Source: Acanthaster planci (Eukaryota > Echinodermata > Asteroidea > Valvatida > Acanthasteridae). From it: DNA of 64,000 nucleotides. The notes beneath the pieces are model-generated. The model had not been told where the DNA came from. It saw only the letters and a list, made by a program, of their open reading frames with translations, and searched no databases. Both the position numbers and the translations under genes were made by a program. This document shows positions 36,201 through 51,200 of this stretch, piece by piece. Position 1 is the stretch's first letter; every line of letters begins with the position of its first letter. The stretch is taken from positions 1,565,285 to 1,629,284 of the forward strand of contig NW_019091379.1 in assembly GCF_001949145.1 (NCBI RefSeq), read 5' to 3'.

Positions 36201-39200
36201 TCAACAGGAAATGCATCGGCAATTCCAATTTGACAAGTAAAATCACACAAATAATTAAACGGCAAAATCTGCACATATGACCCTGCACATCATCTTATTA
36301 TCAGGGGTGGGCTTTTTTTCCCAAGGAAACCCACTTACCTTTCATTGAATGGTGGCAAACCAGAAGGATCTCTGGGAGTGAAAGGATTTCCGTCACTGTC
36401 ACGGTAAAAAGCGTACAGAGCAGCAGTGAAACCCTGAAGATATTGAAGGAAAAAAGGAAAAGAAAATGACAGAAATACACGTACAACTGTAGAAAGAAAC
36501 AAGGGGCCATTTTATAGTGCTGCTTAAGCGAAGAATTTGTTTAAGCATGTAGAAACCTTGCTTGACAAATCAGATTTCCAGCCAAAACTTCTTGTGATGT
36601 ATATTGTTTTGGAATGATATTTACAGTACCTGTCTTTTGGTTAGCATGACAATCACATAGAGCTTCAGCTGGTAACCTTTGTTTAGTAAGCAAGGTTTTT
36701 TCATGCTTAAGCACAATCTGCTCACACAGCTCTGTGAAATTGGCCCAAGGTTGCATTGATAAAGTACAAGTACGTGTTTATCCACGAGATTACACAGTTG
36801 TTGGTATTTATGGTGATTTCGCATACAGTATATTAAAAGGAGATTGAATTCTATTTAACTCTCATCGTCATGATTCAATTGGCATTATTGTAGCTCGTGA
36901 TTATGAAAGCAAGTGTGTACCCTCAAATGTTGATGAATTTTATTGGAAGCAGGTCATGGTTAAATAGACTTGATACACCACTTTTCTGATCAACTATGAT
37001 ACATGTCTGTTCCTTGTGTATTGCTTTTCGATCAATAAACTTTGCACTGCCAAATTCCCCCAAAAGCACGAAAGCAAACATAACAATATCTCGGTGATTG
37101 AAATGCTTTCTAGCTTACAACGTTTCTGTTAAGGGACTCTCAAGGGATTTCATTTTTCTACAACTCCTTTTCATCCCTTCCAGACCAAATATGTGAAGTC
37201 TTTTACCACCCACGGTCTCAAGGTAATACCGGTTAAAGCATACCAAAAACGTTGATGTTAGCGTTTGATACTTGAAAAGCTGTAACTAACAAAGTTTACT
37301 TAAAAATCACAAAGGAATGGATGCATTGTCCATAAGTCCTGTTGTTAAACTTCCCAACATGCATGTATACATGTATTCTTCCTATGAGCAAGATCTACTG
37401 AAATTTTTCCACTTCTTTAAATCAAACCAAAAAAAAAGGCTAAACTAAACTTGAGTCCAAAACAACTTTCCATCACTCTGATTCTTCCATAATTTGTCAA
37501 GGCTCTAGGACATGCTCCATGCATACAGGGCCCTGCCCAGCTACCATGGCTAGACAAACCTTTTAGGAATGAACACCTTGCTTACCAATGAGTGAATAAT
37601 TTCATGCTGCACTGTAGTGAGTTGCATGGTGCGTTGGACAGGGTCACTGGTCAAGGCTTGAGGACACAGGTTGATGTAACCAGCAATGGGCCTGGGGAGA
37701 AAGCAGCACAAATCCAAGATAATGTGAAAAATGAAAAACATGAAAACACTACTGCAAAATTAAGGCAAATTATAAAACTCTTTTCAGACTGTTTACGTAC
37801 ATTTTATATGCGACCGGAACTCGAAAAGCGAGTCAGATGTCTTTTCTGAGACAAGTTTCTTTCAGTTAAAAAGAAAGTACAAACTGCGCTCTTTGCTTTG
37901 ATGTGCATTTTGTGCTCAGTGTGGAATCCTGTTGAAAATTGGTGTTGTGTGTGTAAACAGGTTGAGTGTTTTCATTGATTTACACTGTGCAAGGCTCTTT
38001 TAACTCAAAAAAGTGCTTACTTAGAATAACTGGCTTAAATCCAGATTTTGTCAAAAACCCTGACGAGCCTAACAAATTTAGCCCTAAGCCAATTATTCCA
38101 AAAGGTTTGGCAGTACCCTGTCACACGGCACCATAACCAACCTATCTTGGCTTGCCTCCAACTGACAGAATGACGCGTGAGCCGTGGTGTCTGCAATCCG
38201 ACAATCAACTGTGTTCTCGGCCGTCACATACAGGATGAAATCTGTGTCAGCCACACCGGGCCCCGTCTCGCCGCTGCTCTTTCTGCAGTTGCTCTGCGTA
38301 TTATCACAAGTGTAGCACGCCTAATGTGACAAAAAATGCAAAATTTTAACTTATCCTTACCATTCATGTTGTGTTTGAGGAAAAAAGTTCAATATATTGT
38401 AAGTGCAGTTATGGTCATACAGTCTGATTTACAAACATGTCAGTTCAGTTCACTTTATTTTCCACGTAACATTATTCTATAAAAACAGTTTCACAAAGTG
38501 TACATACAGGTACATGTATGTGGATGGGGCCCCCAAGAAGCAGTGCTTGTCGAGTGGGGTCCCCAGTTAGGAATAAACAAAGTTCCACAAAGACAACAAC
38601 ACACTAAGACTTTACAAATACACGTGTAACACAACAAATACAGTACAAAACATCTAGATATACGCCTTCTTCCACTGAACCAAAATAATTTGACTGTAAA
38701 AATAGCCAGAAGAAAATTAATCGGTTAAATAACAAACTAGTAGTTGACAACTACATGTACATGCTGTCAATTTTTGATATGGTAGAGAAGCAGCTTAACC
38801 CTAACTACCCCAAACCTAACGTACTCCAACAGCAGGTTTTGTGAGGTTTTGGCAGGTTTGGTACCGTACCTCAGGAACTTGTTGAATTTTGTGAGACTTG
38901 GGATGAAAGGCCCAGGGAGATGGTGTTGAATTTTGTGCGAGTTGGGACACAGGGGTTCACTTTGTGCAATGTCTGGCTTGCTGTACCAAGTGTTGGACTA
39001 TGCTTGATTTTGTCAGGTTTGGTACTGTTCAGTGCAAGTCATCCTATACTGCATAGACCCATCCATACCATATCACTCAAACTCCAACAGAGTCACTTTG
39101 TTGGAGTTTATCGGGTTTGGTACAGTGACCTCAATGCACAAGTACATGTACATCGACAAGGACATGTACCATACATGTATCTATTGGATTTTGTGCGGTT

Positions 39201-42200
39201 CGGTATGCTTTCTGGTACAAGAGCCTAGGGGGTTAGAGTTAATGTATAATGAGACCCTACTACGCAGTCTACCCGCACAAAGTCAGGTTGATCACTGTCC
39301 CATTTCATACAACACTTGAATAAATCCCTGTCATCTGATTGGTTAACTGCATATCATGTGACATGAAATCATTCCGTCAATGCATGGCATGCCAGCACAT
39401 CTGAAAAAAAAAATAGTGTAGCTGAACCACTCAGCACCTCTCGAATGAAAAGTATGCTTGTGTCACACATGGTTAACTTTAAGTGACTGTGACACAGCTC
39501 TTTTTGCACAAATTGGCAGATGGCTAACAATAAAACACAAAGCACCAGTCACTCCTTTGGCTGACAAAGGAATTTGTCAAAGCATATTCAAGTGATTCTC
39601 ATGCTTCTGATAAACAGAAGTAAGTCAGATGACAGAAACAATTTGTAAAGCATCCAATAACATCTGTTGAAGCATGAACTGACTCAGAACACTGTAGCTC
39701 TGTGTCATGTTTTTTGGCAGACTGAAGGATGGAAACAGCAGCTTGTACACCTAAATGAAGATTTATTCAGGCATTGTATAAAACAAACTATCAATGAAAA
39801 GATGTTTCATTTCAGTAGCAGATTGAATGTCCAAACATTCCATCGGTGATATTTCACTCTGTCGGGGAAAGAAAGTATTCTTGCCGCTGCAATATACTGC
39901 CGGAAGACAGAGGAGCATAACTTCACAGATACATGTACATGTCAGAAAACTGTCGATAGCTCTCATAACACTGGCTACAGATTTCTGGGCAGGGATCCTG
40001 TTGGAGGCAGTTTCCTAAGAGAGCCCATGATGTGCAATAGGGCAAACCTACAACCTGAGCAGACACCCCTGGCAATTTCAAAGTCCTCCTGAACTTACGT
40101 GCAGATGTTTTTCGGGAATGGTCACTGGCCCGCACCGTGTCACATCGTTGCAGGACCCTGAACAGTACTCGTGCGTGTCATTAGCCAAGGTGTAGTAATG
40201 CGAATTGGCACATGCCCTGTGGTCAGACACACACGAGGACAACGGAAAGAAAAAAACTGTCAAACAGAACATCATCATAGTGGAGACAAGAGAAGACTTA
40301 TATGTAACAGGTGTCTGAGTCAAACAGACATATTCTGGTTTAAAAGGATTAGGGACAAATTGCATTTAGATGAGTCAGTTTTTGAAACACAAACATTGTT
40401 TCCCCTTTTTTTCCCCTATTTTCCTTCCATCTGAAATCCCGGGGTGCAGTTGGAGTGATGGGATAGGACATTACCAGTACTTTTGGAATGGCGTCTGTTT
40501 TCTGGTGAACTTTACCAGTTTGGAATCCCCCATCATTGCCACTTCACATAAAGCATACACAAACCCTTTATCCAGGCTTACATAGCAATGCAAGTAGCAT
40601 TAGTAATTTTTTAACACTGCAAGAAGAGACAGAAGTAAGGCGCACCTACATGTACACGTACACTGTAAGAGTGCGTGCCTGGCTGAGGGCATTTTCTTTT
40701 GTTAGGAGGTTCAAGAATTAAGACCAAGTTGATGGGAAAAAATTTTCCCATTTTTCTCCAACTTTGTACACTTTACATTAAAAGGGTCCAAAAGTGCGAC
40801 ATTTTTGAGTCTCTGTTACATCTGGCCTTTGTTATTTGACAAGGAAATATCAACGGAATTGATTTCAAACTACATGTATTACTTTTTGTTGGGCAGGTTA
40901 TTTGCATTAATGCGTCATTCTCGGAGATTAGAAAATGTATTCTGAACTTACAAAATAACCAGTCAGATGTGACAGGGACACGAAAAAAATGGACCCCTAA
41001 TTTCTGAAATTACCCAAATACAAATTTACTGTACACCTGATAAAGTATTGAAGGTTGTTGACAGTCAGTGATTTCGTGGAAGCATACTGTACATGGTGCA
41101 CGTACATAAACATGTACGTCTTTTGTGAAGTTCACATAGTTCTCAGAGAAATTGATAACTTTGGCCCCTCGAACACTACTCTGTGCATGTGAGCAGCTCT
41201 TATTGCCAAGCAACTCCTACAACAGTTTACACCTACAATAAATGTGCAAGTAGAGTACCATATGATGCTAATACAAAGCATTTCTGTTCAATCAAATACG
41301 ACCAAAATATGAACTTTTAAGCCTGGACCTACACTATTTGTACATAAAATACAGCACACTCTACTGGTGCATGTATTTCTTAGTATACTCTTTGGACAAA
41401 ATGACCAGATGGAAGCTCACATCAAGAAACACATTATGTCCATGCAGAGCAGGGCAAGGGCAATGGATAAAAGGAATGATATGGCAAGGACCAATTACCT
41501 GTTTAACCTGATGGGGCCTGTAGACGTTGATTTGACGTTCAGCATACGAGAAATGGAATAGACTGCTTTGGGTAAGAGGTCATTCTGCAAAAAAAAAAAG
41601 AATAAATAGGGGATATCAAAGCTACATGTACATAAGTACAGGGGGTACTCTTTCCATAGCAGGTGTTCTCAATTACTTAAAGGCATTAAAACAATTACAC
41701 GTAAATGCCCCCCCCCAAAAAAAATTATGCTTCAATGTCAAAGCCTTTTCAACGCAAGGCTTACGGCGCATCAGGATTTTCATTCACATGATTTTCGATG
41801 GTCAGCGTTCAATGTGCGTGGGAACTGCCGCGCCTTCAGAATCTCTCAACATTCTTGCATACATGAAACTGCCAATAGAAATACCCCGATTCGAAAATGC
41901 ACATGTGAGCCATGGGCACGATACACTTCCTGAAATGCTTTTGCCCGTCATGTTACGTCTTGTGAAAAGCATGTACACTGTGTACATGTACGCTCCTTGA
42001 TGATATCGGTACATGTACATGTAGCGGTACCTCAAGGCCCTGTACATAACAATACCGTTCTAGGTGTTTATGTGCTTTGAGCACGGCAGAAACCTTCTAC
42101 CGGATACCAAGATGGTACATGTATCTTGTATAAAGCTCATGCATACATGTACATGTTGAGCGTTGAGTCTATGCATGTTCGTTGTACCACATCATGTGCA

Positions 42201-45200
42201 GTTCCTACAATGTACACGGGTACCTGTAAACCACTTCTATCTTAAAACGATCTAGACCAGTCTTGCCTGGTGGCAATGGGCACAACATGTATGGCACTGG
42301 GTGTGACACAAAACACAGTCAAGGGGGTACATGAGTTACTCCTGCATTCACTGTGTTTCCTTGATGCACATACATGTATCTTTGCCATGCCTTGAGAGCA
42401 ACTTAACCGGTATTCATGTGCATCAGCACGGAGGCTACCGATTAACCAGATGGAAACCAGATATGTTTTGAAAGCAAAACCAACCAGATATGTTTTGAAA
42501 GCAAAACCAAAGTCTAGTTTAATGTCAAAACTGACAGTTAAATTTTCGTCTTTTTGACAGCAAGAGGGAATAACATCTTTGTAAGAATATACAGTGCTCT
42601 GCTGTTTCATTCCAACTACTGTACATGTACATGTACGTCCTGCATGTCTATTCAAAAGTACATTTTATAATTTGTTTGGTGTTTAAACACAAGCAGAAAT
42701 ATAACCATTGCGGAAACACTACTAACATCAAATTAGGCGTTTTACACGCACAAGGTGCAGATGGTCATTACTGGGCTGGTACAGACACCTTCAGAAATGT
42801 CAACATACCGTACAATGTACATACATGTACATGTACAAAAAGGCTGGGGAATACATAGGAGAAAACTTGAGGGCTTTGACTTTGAGCACCAGGTCATTAA
42901 ACTTGATGACAGATCTCAGACATCCAAGGACTGTTTTATGAGCCGGATGATATGACCCTCACATTGCTGACCTGGGAAACAATTACACCACAGCTGACAA
43001 ATGCTTTCTCCAATTTCAATTTGATGCCTGCTCACACCCACCGATGGTGCAGGCGTGAAAATTAGCAAGAAATGGACTGCATGGAATCATAGTCATCCTT
43101 TGTGAGGGGACAAACAGTCTGGCATAAGCAGGTTTACTGAACAGAGTGCATGCAATGTAATCCTGAATGGAGATCTAAGATGATATCGGTATACAGGTAT
43201 TCGTGTCAATGCAATAAGCATTTCATGGGTTTTCCTACAGTACATGTACCTCCCTGGTACCGGTACATATGCTGGCATAACAAGGGCCCAATTGTTTCAC
43301 AATGAAATACATGTACATCTAAGCCGTCCGACTGATTTCTCGAAATTGTTTCACCAAGAGTGATCTGTATCTGGATGAGACCAGGTTTGCCGCCCGATGT
43401 ACATGTACCTTACATACTGCAGCATACTGTAGGGGGTACGAGCACATGTGCATGTACATGTGCATGTACATGTGCATGTACATGTACATGTGGAAAGTCC
43501 TCAATGTCATCAATCTAAACCCTTTCAAATTGGTTTCTAAGCGTTTTCTTTGTTTTTATGCATTCTACACGGCCTTTTAAATTTCTTTATCAGTTCACAG
43601 CACACACATGTACTGTATACATGTACTTCTTTATACCTAAATACATAGTCGGTTTCACCACGAAGTGACGTACCGTTCACAGACTTTGTACACATGATAC
43701 GTTCGTGGTGTGGCAACTATCCATGACACATCACTTCGTGGTGAAAACGACGAGACGTACTGTACATGTAAGTGTGCATACGTACGAAGCATCCAGTGTG
43801 CTTTTATACATGTACGATACATGTACACTGTATAGTTTCTACAAGTTACATGTATGAACATGTAGGCCACACTGTATATGTACATGGAGGTGATCAAATG
43901 GTGCTCCTAAGCTCAAAAACACATGTACCGATACAGGTGGCATGAGGATTTCCCCAGGGTACCTGTACAAAGTATGTGCTGGTACCGGGGCTCCATGGAC
44001 ACGTACATGTTGTTCCGAATCCTTTAAAAATTTCAAACGAAGGTTTGGCTGCTGGGGTAGAAGATGAGTCTGGTATCGAGTAAAAATTCCACACGATGTA
44101 CATGTACATGTAGCTCACAGCACAGGGGACTGTCCATCTGGCGCGTAGTGTACTGTACATGTCTCGTATTCCCTCTTTAGCATAATCAGAGCTATTCCTT
44201 CCTCCATGATCAGAGCTAGAGCTCGGCTCATCTCCAACACACCTGTACACCAGAACTGGCTCAGCGCCGTGACACAGTAAAAAGGAATCAATGAGTTGCT
44301 GGTTGCCGTGGCAACCCAATCATGACTGCATCTGATGATAATTAGCAGTCTTTCTTTGGCATATATCACATTGGCTATTTCCAGTACTTTGGAATTTAAA
44401 CAATGGGTGTCTGTCTATATACGATTTTTTTATGCAAGGCCAAAGACGTGAGATGGTTCGTTGAATGTTAATGCAGTTAACGGTTGGGATGATCACTGGA
44501 TTGGAAGGGATAAAAGGCAAAAGGAATTGACAGGTGCAAATGAAGGGAACTGACAGGTGAAACTGAAAGGCATTGACACACATAAACAATCAAATAAATT
44601 TGACATGAACTCTTGGAAAGAACAAACTCGTATAAAAATATGTACAACAAAACATAAGAAACATTTACTAACAAACAGATCAACCAAACAACTCAAAGTA
44701 AGTGACCAACAGCATAAAATTAAATCCATCAATGCGTGTAATCCCTGTACATGGATGCTTGTTTGAAAACATCAGAACAATGTTGAGGAAAATTTAATCA
44801 AGCAAAAGCCTTAAATAGAAACAAGTCAAAAACAACACTTTCAATAACAACCCCCTAACCACTAGATTACCACACACACGTCAGTAACCTCATTTTGTTT
44901 CATTATTATCAGTCTAAAGCAAAGCCCTGATCAAATACATTTCATTGAAAAGTACACGTACAGTGTATGTATATTTTCATAAAACAAGCAGATATTGCGT
45001 CATTTCCTGACGAAGAACAGACCAACCAACCACAGATTTGTGTCCCATACAGACACTCTCCTGTCCAGCTCCACAATGCGGCCCACCTCAATCATTCTCA
45101 ATGTGTTGTCAGGAAGTAATCTCGAATTGTTTTGACGTGGACCGCCTTCCTGATAGTTAATGTCAAATGGAAGTGGTTTATTTATTTTTTTTCTTGGATT

Positions 45201-48200
45201 TGCAATATATACACATGGGTGCACATGCAAATTCCATCAAATGGGCACTCAGTGGCGTAGCGTACATGTATTTGTACAGTGTACATGCATCAGGTTAGAG
45301 AATGTTACAGAGAAGGCACTTGTTCTGTGGTTTGTTTCCGTATTGGATTTAAGACTGTCGTACAGTAAATCTGTTTGGTTTTTTTATTTTTAGGAACTTG
45401 TTTTTCCTGATGTTCAGTGTCTTCTAACGTGCGCTTTCTGACCATGCACAAAGCACTTTGTAGAGTTATATACATTTCCACCAAGATGTTTATCTTGTGA
45501 ACCTTGTTTGTTGAAGAATAGGATGCAAAATCTTATTTCCTGAAGTAGACGTCCTGTACATGTGTACAGGGTAGCGGCACATGTGTATTAATTTTGATAT
45601 TCTTCATCTACAAATGCTTCCATGTCAACGTACACATGAGCACATGTACATTGTACTTATGCACACGTACATGACGTACATGTACCTTACAGTGTACACA
45701 AACTTATATACTGTAATATTGTTTCCAATGTTAGGCATCTTCAGCACTCTACTCTTGGTTGAGACTCCTTCCATGAGGAAAGTACACATTCTTACTAACA
45801 TTAGAAATGTGATTAGAAATCTGAGTCTCAAATTACATTCATCTTTCCACAAAGTGTCATTAAACATCATTTTTAAGATTTTTGGATAGAATTTGTACTC
45901 ATATTCATTTTCCATGATGTACATGTATAGCGAAGTAAAATTTAATATTAATTATTAAATTACATGTAATTTACCCAAGCTTCTTTGTCCATACAGCAGT
46001 AGTCAACTCCGCAGAGCTGACTTTACTTTTACTTTAGTCTTTGATCCTAAACTTAAGAAACTCAGCATCCAATGAGAGAAAGGCTTAAAGGAGACTTTGT
46101 TCCATGCATATTTTAAAGAAATTCCAATGCGATGTCGCCTCACCAGAATTCTTACTGTACATTTTGTAAGTCTGTAATTACAAAGTTGGCAAGTCACTGA
46201 CCATTATCAACATGTGCCTGTACTATACATTGTTTAAAGCTTGAAATATTACAGTATGGGGCACCTTAGAAAGATTGTAAACTCCTGAACCAATTGACCA
46301 ATTTTTGAAATTCAAACCCCAGATTTACCGGTATTTGGTTAAATATCGGAAGCTCTACAGCACTGGGCTAAACAGAACTGACACTGGTCCTGCGGTTTGA
46401 CATTTTTTAGACGGCCTTGCTATACTTAAGCCTAACCATGCTGAACCCAACAAGACATGCAGGATTGCAATGGTCCCTTGGGGGTTAGGGTTAATTAAGC
46501 CTAAGTAAAAGTACCAGTCTCTTAAAGTGTCCAAACTGTAGGCCTACATGTACCGGTAGTAGAAAAGGCCGGTTTGTGCAAAGAAACAACACAAATTGCA
46601 AGTAAATAGAGGAATGAGCCAAAAAGCCTGAAGGAAATAATAACAGTGCGTTCCCACTTGATGCACCAATTNNNNNNNNNNNNNNNNNNNNNNNNNNNNN
46701 NNNNNNNNNNNNNNNNNNNNNNNNNNNNNNNNNNNNNNNNNNNNNNNNNNNNNNNNNNNNNNNNNNNNNNNNNNNNNNNNNNNNNNNNNNNNNNNNNNNN
46801 NNNNNNNNNNNNNNNNNNNNNNNNNNNNNNNNNNNNNNNNNNNNNNNNNNNNNNNNNNNNNNNNNNNNNNNNNNNNNNNNNNNNNNNNNNNNNNNNNNNN
46901 NNNNNNNNNNNNNNNNNNNNNNNNNNNNNNNNNNNNNNNNNNNNNNNNNNNNNNNNNNNNNNNNNNNNNNNNNNNNNNNNNNNNNNNNNNNNNNNNNNNN
47001 NNNNNNNNNNNNNNNNNNNNNNNNNNNNNNNNNNNNNNNNNNNNNNNNNNNNNNNNNNNNNNNNNNNNNNNNNNNNNNNNNNNNNNNNNNNNNNNNNNNN
47101 NNNNNNNNNNNNNNNNNNNNNNNNNNNNNNNNNNNNNNNNNNNNNNNNNNNNNNNNNNNNNNNNNNNNNNNNNNNNNNNNNNNNNNNATCAAAAACGGAA
47201 GCAAAGTTTGAAGAGACAGCGTGCATGTAGTTGGCTGTACTTAGCTGAACATTCGGTCCAATTCCAGGTCAGTTCTACATCAGTAGAACCTCGTACCCAA
47301 AACACTGCAAGGGTCACACGCATGCAATGTGACTCGTCCCAGCACGCAACACTGCCACGGAGCGCGCGCTCATCAAGCTTGCGCATGCGCAAAACCGAAC
47401 TCAGTGACCTTTCCGGCTCGACATGTCCGTACGAAAAGGCGGATCAAACGTAAGTGGAAACACGACTGCTGCAGTTTGGTTGCAGTAAGATAACGATCAC
47501 ACCAAAATGCCACCTTTTCCCTATTCAAGTGGGAACGCACTGTTACAGACAAACCTTGACCAAAATTGAAGTAGCGACAGGTAAGGCATCAACGTCATCT
47601 TCATATTCCACATGGATGCGCAGTGGGTGGGAGGTGCTGCGTCGTCTGAGTCTATCTCCTGGTGCCTGTTCAAGATGAACTCTGTGTTTCATCTGTATTA
47701 AGTAACAAAAAGTGTACACAAACATCGTTTATAAAAGTTGAAGATCATGGAGAAGACACACCTCTTTTTTTTTTCTCCCAACTGCCTTTTCTTTCGCATT
47801 CTTTTTTCTGTAGCCCTCACCTTGGGTGGTCACAGACGGCCTAGTGTGACTGGATGTAAGACAAACTGTACACATGTACATGCACAATATACAGTATGCA
47901 CCAGGTGGTAACTTACTGTACAACTCATGAATGATTATATGTCATATACAGTACCAGTACATGTAGACATTCAACGGGCCAAAAACATCACTGGGACAAA
48001 TTTTAGTCCCGACATTTGCAACTCATCCCGACTTTCCCAACAAAAGAAATTGTCCCTTCAATATCAAGGGGAAGGCCTACCCCGCGCACGGTACGCGTGT
48101 GTAGACTGTACTTTTCTTACACAGTTTTGTTCTCCTCTGACTTCACAAGGCAAACTACTCCAATTTTCATTTCAACCACCTCACTGCACACTGCAATATC

Positions 48201-51200
48201 GTCTGCATCGCTGCACTTTCATTTTGGCTTGCCTGGGATGAATTAACGATGCATTACTGAAGGGAAAATGTGCAGTCATTACCAGAACATGGAACAGTGT
48301 GACAGGGTGTGAGTAAAGAGCCTACAGACAGTGGCATTCTTTCTGACAAGCAAAAACAGTGCCATATCAGATTCTGCATTTCGAAATGCGGGCCTTCATT
48401 AGGAAATTTTGGTGATAATTACACACTAGTTCTGTAGCATCTGCCCACAAAAAAAGAAGTACATGTACATTTGTTCCGAACCTGCACAAAACAGCACAGT
48501 GCGCAGAGCAACTGCCATGGTAAACACAGACAATATTAAATTGTGCCCAGTAGTAATCCAGTACACTTTTTTTCCCAGTCATGACACTGTACGCGTATTT
48601 CACTGTCGGCAAGTACAACATGAGAAGTGGGTAGAAATGCCAATGTGGTCCGGTGAGGAGGTAAGGATACACCTGTCACAATCCACACTTCGTAACTGCT
48701 GCCACTGTCAAAACACTCGCACCTTCGCTGGCAACCAGCACAATAAATCAGACACGAGCACGACATTTTGCCCATTTCCAAAAAGAAGAACAAGACTGTT
48801 TTAAGTGAGTTACAATGTATGGAATGCTTGTGGTCAAGCTTGGCAAATGCTCAAAAATTATGAGAGTAAAACCTGGCATTATGATTTTCCTTGAGAAATT
48901 TTTCCTTTATCAAGGCACATGCACGGGATAAATAGTGAAAAACTTCTCTTGACTTCCATTCACGCTTTAACTTCTTAAATTTTAACTTTTTAGTCTTCAC
49001 TCTTGCTTTTGGTTTGTTGCAATCGTCTATTAAGTGTTTAATTGCAGGTTTTAAGCAATGTAACACACACACACTTTGATGTTCAGGTCATGATGATACT
49101 AGCGATTAAAATCTCAAAACTGTTCTTATTGACACAATTAAAGTGTTAATGTTCAGGTACATACATGTACATGTACCACTGAGGTACGGTATTTAATTGC
49201 CTGCAGTGCTTCAGCGTACTTGATCTCCAACAATGTCACTTTGAAATACAGGTATTTACCAGGGTACCAACATGCACTGATTAAATCTGTAGCTGGCATG
49301 GCTGGGGAAAAACACAAAGCACTAAGAAAAAAGGGAAATTAGTGACATTCATCCTAAGATATTGTTCCGCTGAGGAACAGAACAGGTGTTGAGGGCGCTT
49401 TGGCTTGCGCTCTCAACAGTGTTTAATTAGCACGCGTCAAATCGAATCTTGTTGTTTTCTTCCTTTTAACGCTGATTTTCCCCACTTTGCCAGTTACCCG
49501 TTTACAGTTTAGACGTTTAAGTGCAGTCGCCGTTCTTAAAGAACTTATTTCTGTAAGTAGTAAATTGTTCATGATTTTCTGTTATAATTATTAGTCTGAT
49601 ATAGATTTCAATGGTAATGGTGTGTTTTCTCAGGTATCTGTGCCTATTTGCGAGTTTAGAAATGTGAATGTTTTTTCTGAACTCTGATTTTTCCCTGGAA
49701 AGTGTAAGTCCTTCACCGTTAAAGCTGAGTTATATTCATGGAAGTAGTCTTTAAATCACAGAGTTTTTGTCCTGGGAACGCACGGTTTATTCTGTTACCC
49801 CGACTTAAGGACAGTTCTGTATTACTGCTTTTTCTAGCTGTATCTGTTGAAGCTGTCGGTGCTGTTGAATCTGAATCTATTTACGACTGGTGAACTGCTT
49901 GATACTGTGGATTGTTGGGGTGAAAAGTTGTAAGTTTATTTCCGTGTCCGTCTAGTTTGATCCGAATAGCTGTTACATCATTTGACCTTGACCCTACTTT
50001 ACCATACATGTATGTATATGCTAACCATACATGTATATATTTCTCTTTACAACGCTGTAACCAGATCTGTTGATTTCAACTGTTACTTAATGCTTTTCCT
50101 TTTCTCGATTTGATTCTTTTCAGAATTGAATAAGACACAATTATATCAATACTTGACTCCACATCCGCCTCCTGCCTCTCCACAAATCATGAAATGCTTT
50201 AAGGGGAAGACACTGTACCTGTATGATTTCTTAAAAATGTTTTAACCCTAACAGTCCTCAATCCTCCAACAGGTGAAGGATTGGGGACTCTTAGGGTTAA
50301 ACATCCAAATACGTACATGTACATGAACAACTTAACAAGTGTATACAAGTACATACATGTACATATGTCAAATAATTTAAAAGTTTGCTGAATTTTTCTT
50401 AGACAAAATTTTTCTTTAATTTTCTATTATTCAGTGAGCACGTATGAAAACTCCTTTTACATTGCTTTGTGGTAAAATGCACTGAAAAGAGAAATGCATT
50501 TGTTAACAACTGAAATTATCCATACATGTACATGTACTTTCCTGGACAACTGACACATGATGGAGGGTGCTATTTCGGTGAAGTCATCTGGCATGTCTGG
50601 GGAGGAGAGTTCAGTGCATAGGCTTTTCTTATCACACTGTGAACCCAGAATTTATTCACTGAAAAGATTTACACATGTATTTTCTGAGAGAGGGATCTAC
50701 TGCTAATGCTATGCACATGAACAACAATGGATCAGCAAAGAAGAAAAAACCGAATCCAGCAAAATCTAAAATAATGCATCCTGCAGTTTTGTAGATTTTG
50801 TTGCGTACAAACCAGGGATGACATCACAGTTTTGCTCATGAATATGGAAGCCAATTAGCATAATAGCCAAAAAAAGGCAGTAAAATACCCTTTGTAATAT
50901 AGTGAAACAAAAGTTGAAAATAAGGTTAACTGAGACACAAAGGTGAATTTTGAAGGCCTGTATTAAAACCAATCGATTACAGCTACAGTGCCCCTTAAAT
51001 AACGAGAAGTACATATACAGTATACATGTAAGTACACTGCACTCTACATGTACATTACAGGAACATGAACATACAAGAAAAACCTTTCCTTTTAACAGCA
51101 AACAATTTGATACTCTGCCGTCTAAATTATGTACAGTTACAATGATTCACACCGGTACATGTCTAGACCCTGCAATAACAGCCAGTCTTGTGTTCTGGGA

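Larger units (their letters stand above)
41585..47554 (-). other. LMLN intron 2
   Basis: About 6 kb, GT-AG. Contains a perfect 27-bp tandem duplication at about 42447-42504, a TACATGTGCATG microsatellite at 43443-43494, an inverted repeat at 43652-43748, a family B mini-element at 46426-46494, and a terminal-inverted-repeat element spanning the gap at 46641-47546. No nested gene is supported. Confidence 0.65.

Noticed and set aside
45000..45230. Minus-strand frame with [18 protein letters not shown], considered as an extra LMLN exon
   Set aside because: Exons 2 and 3 already join in phase as ...[14 protein letters not shown]..., matching the family with no missing segment.
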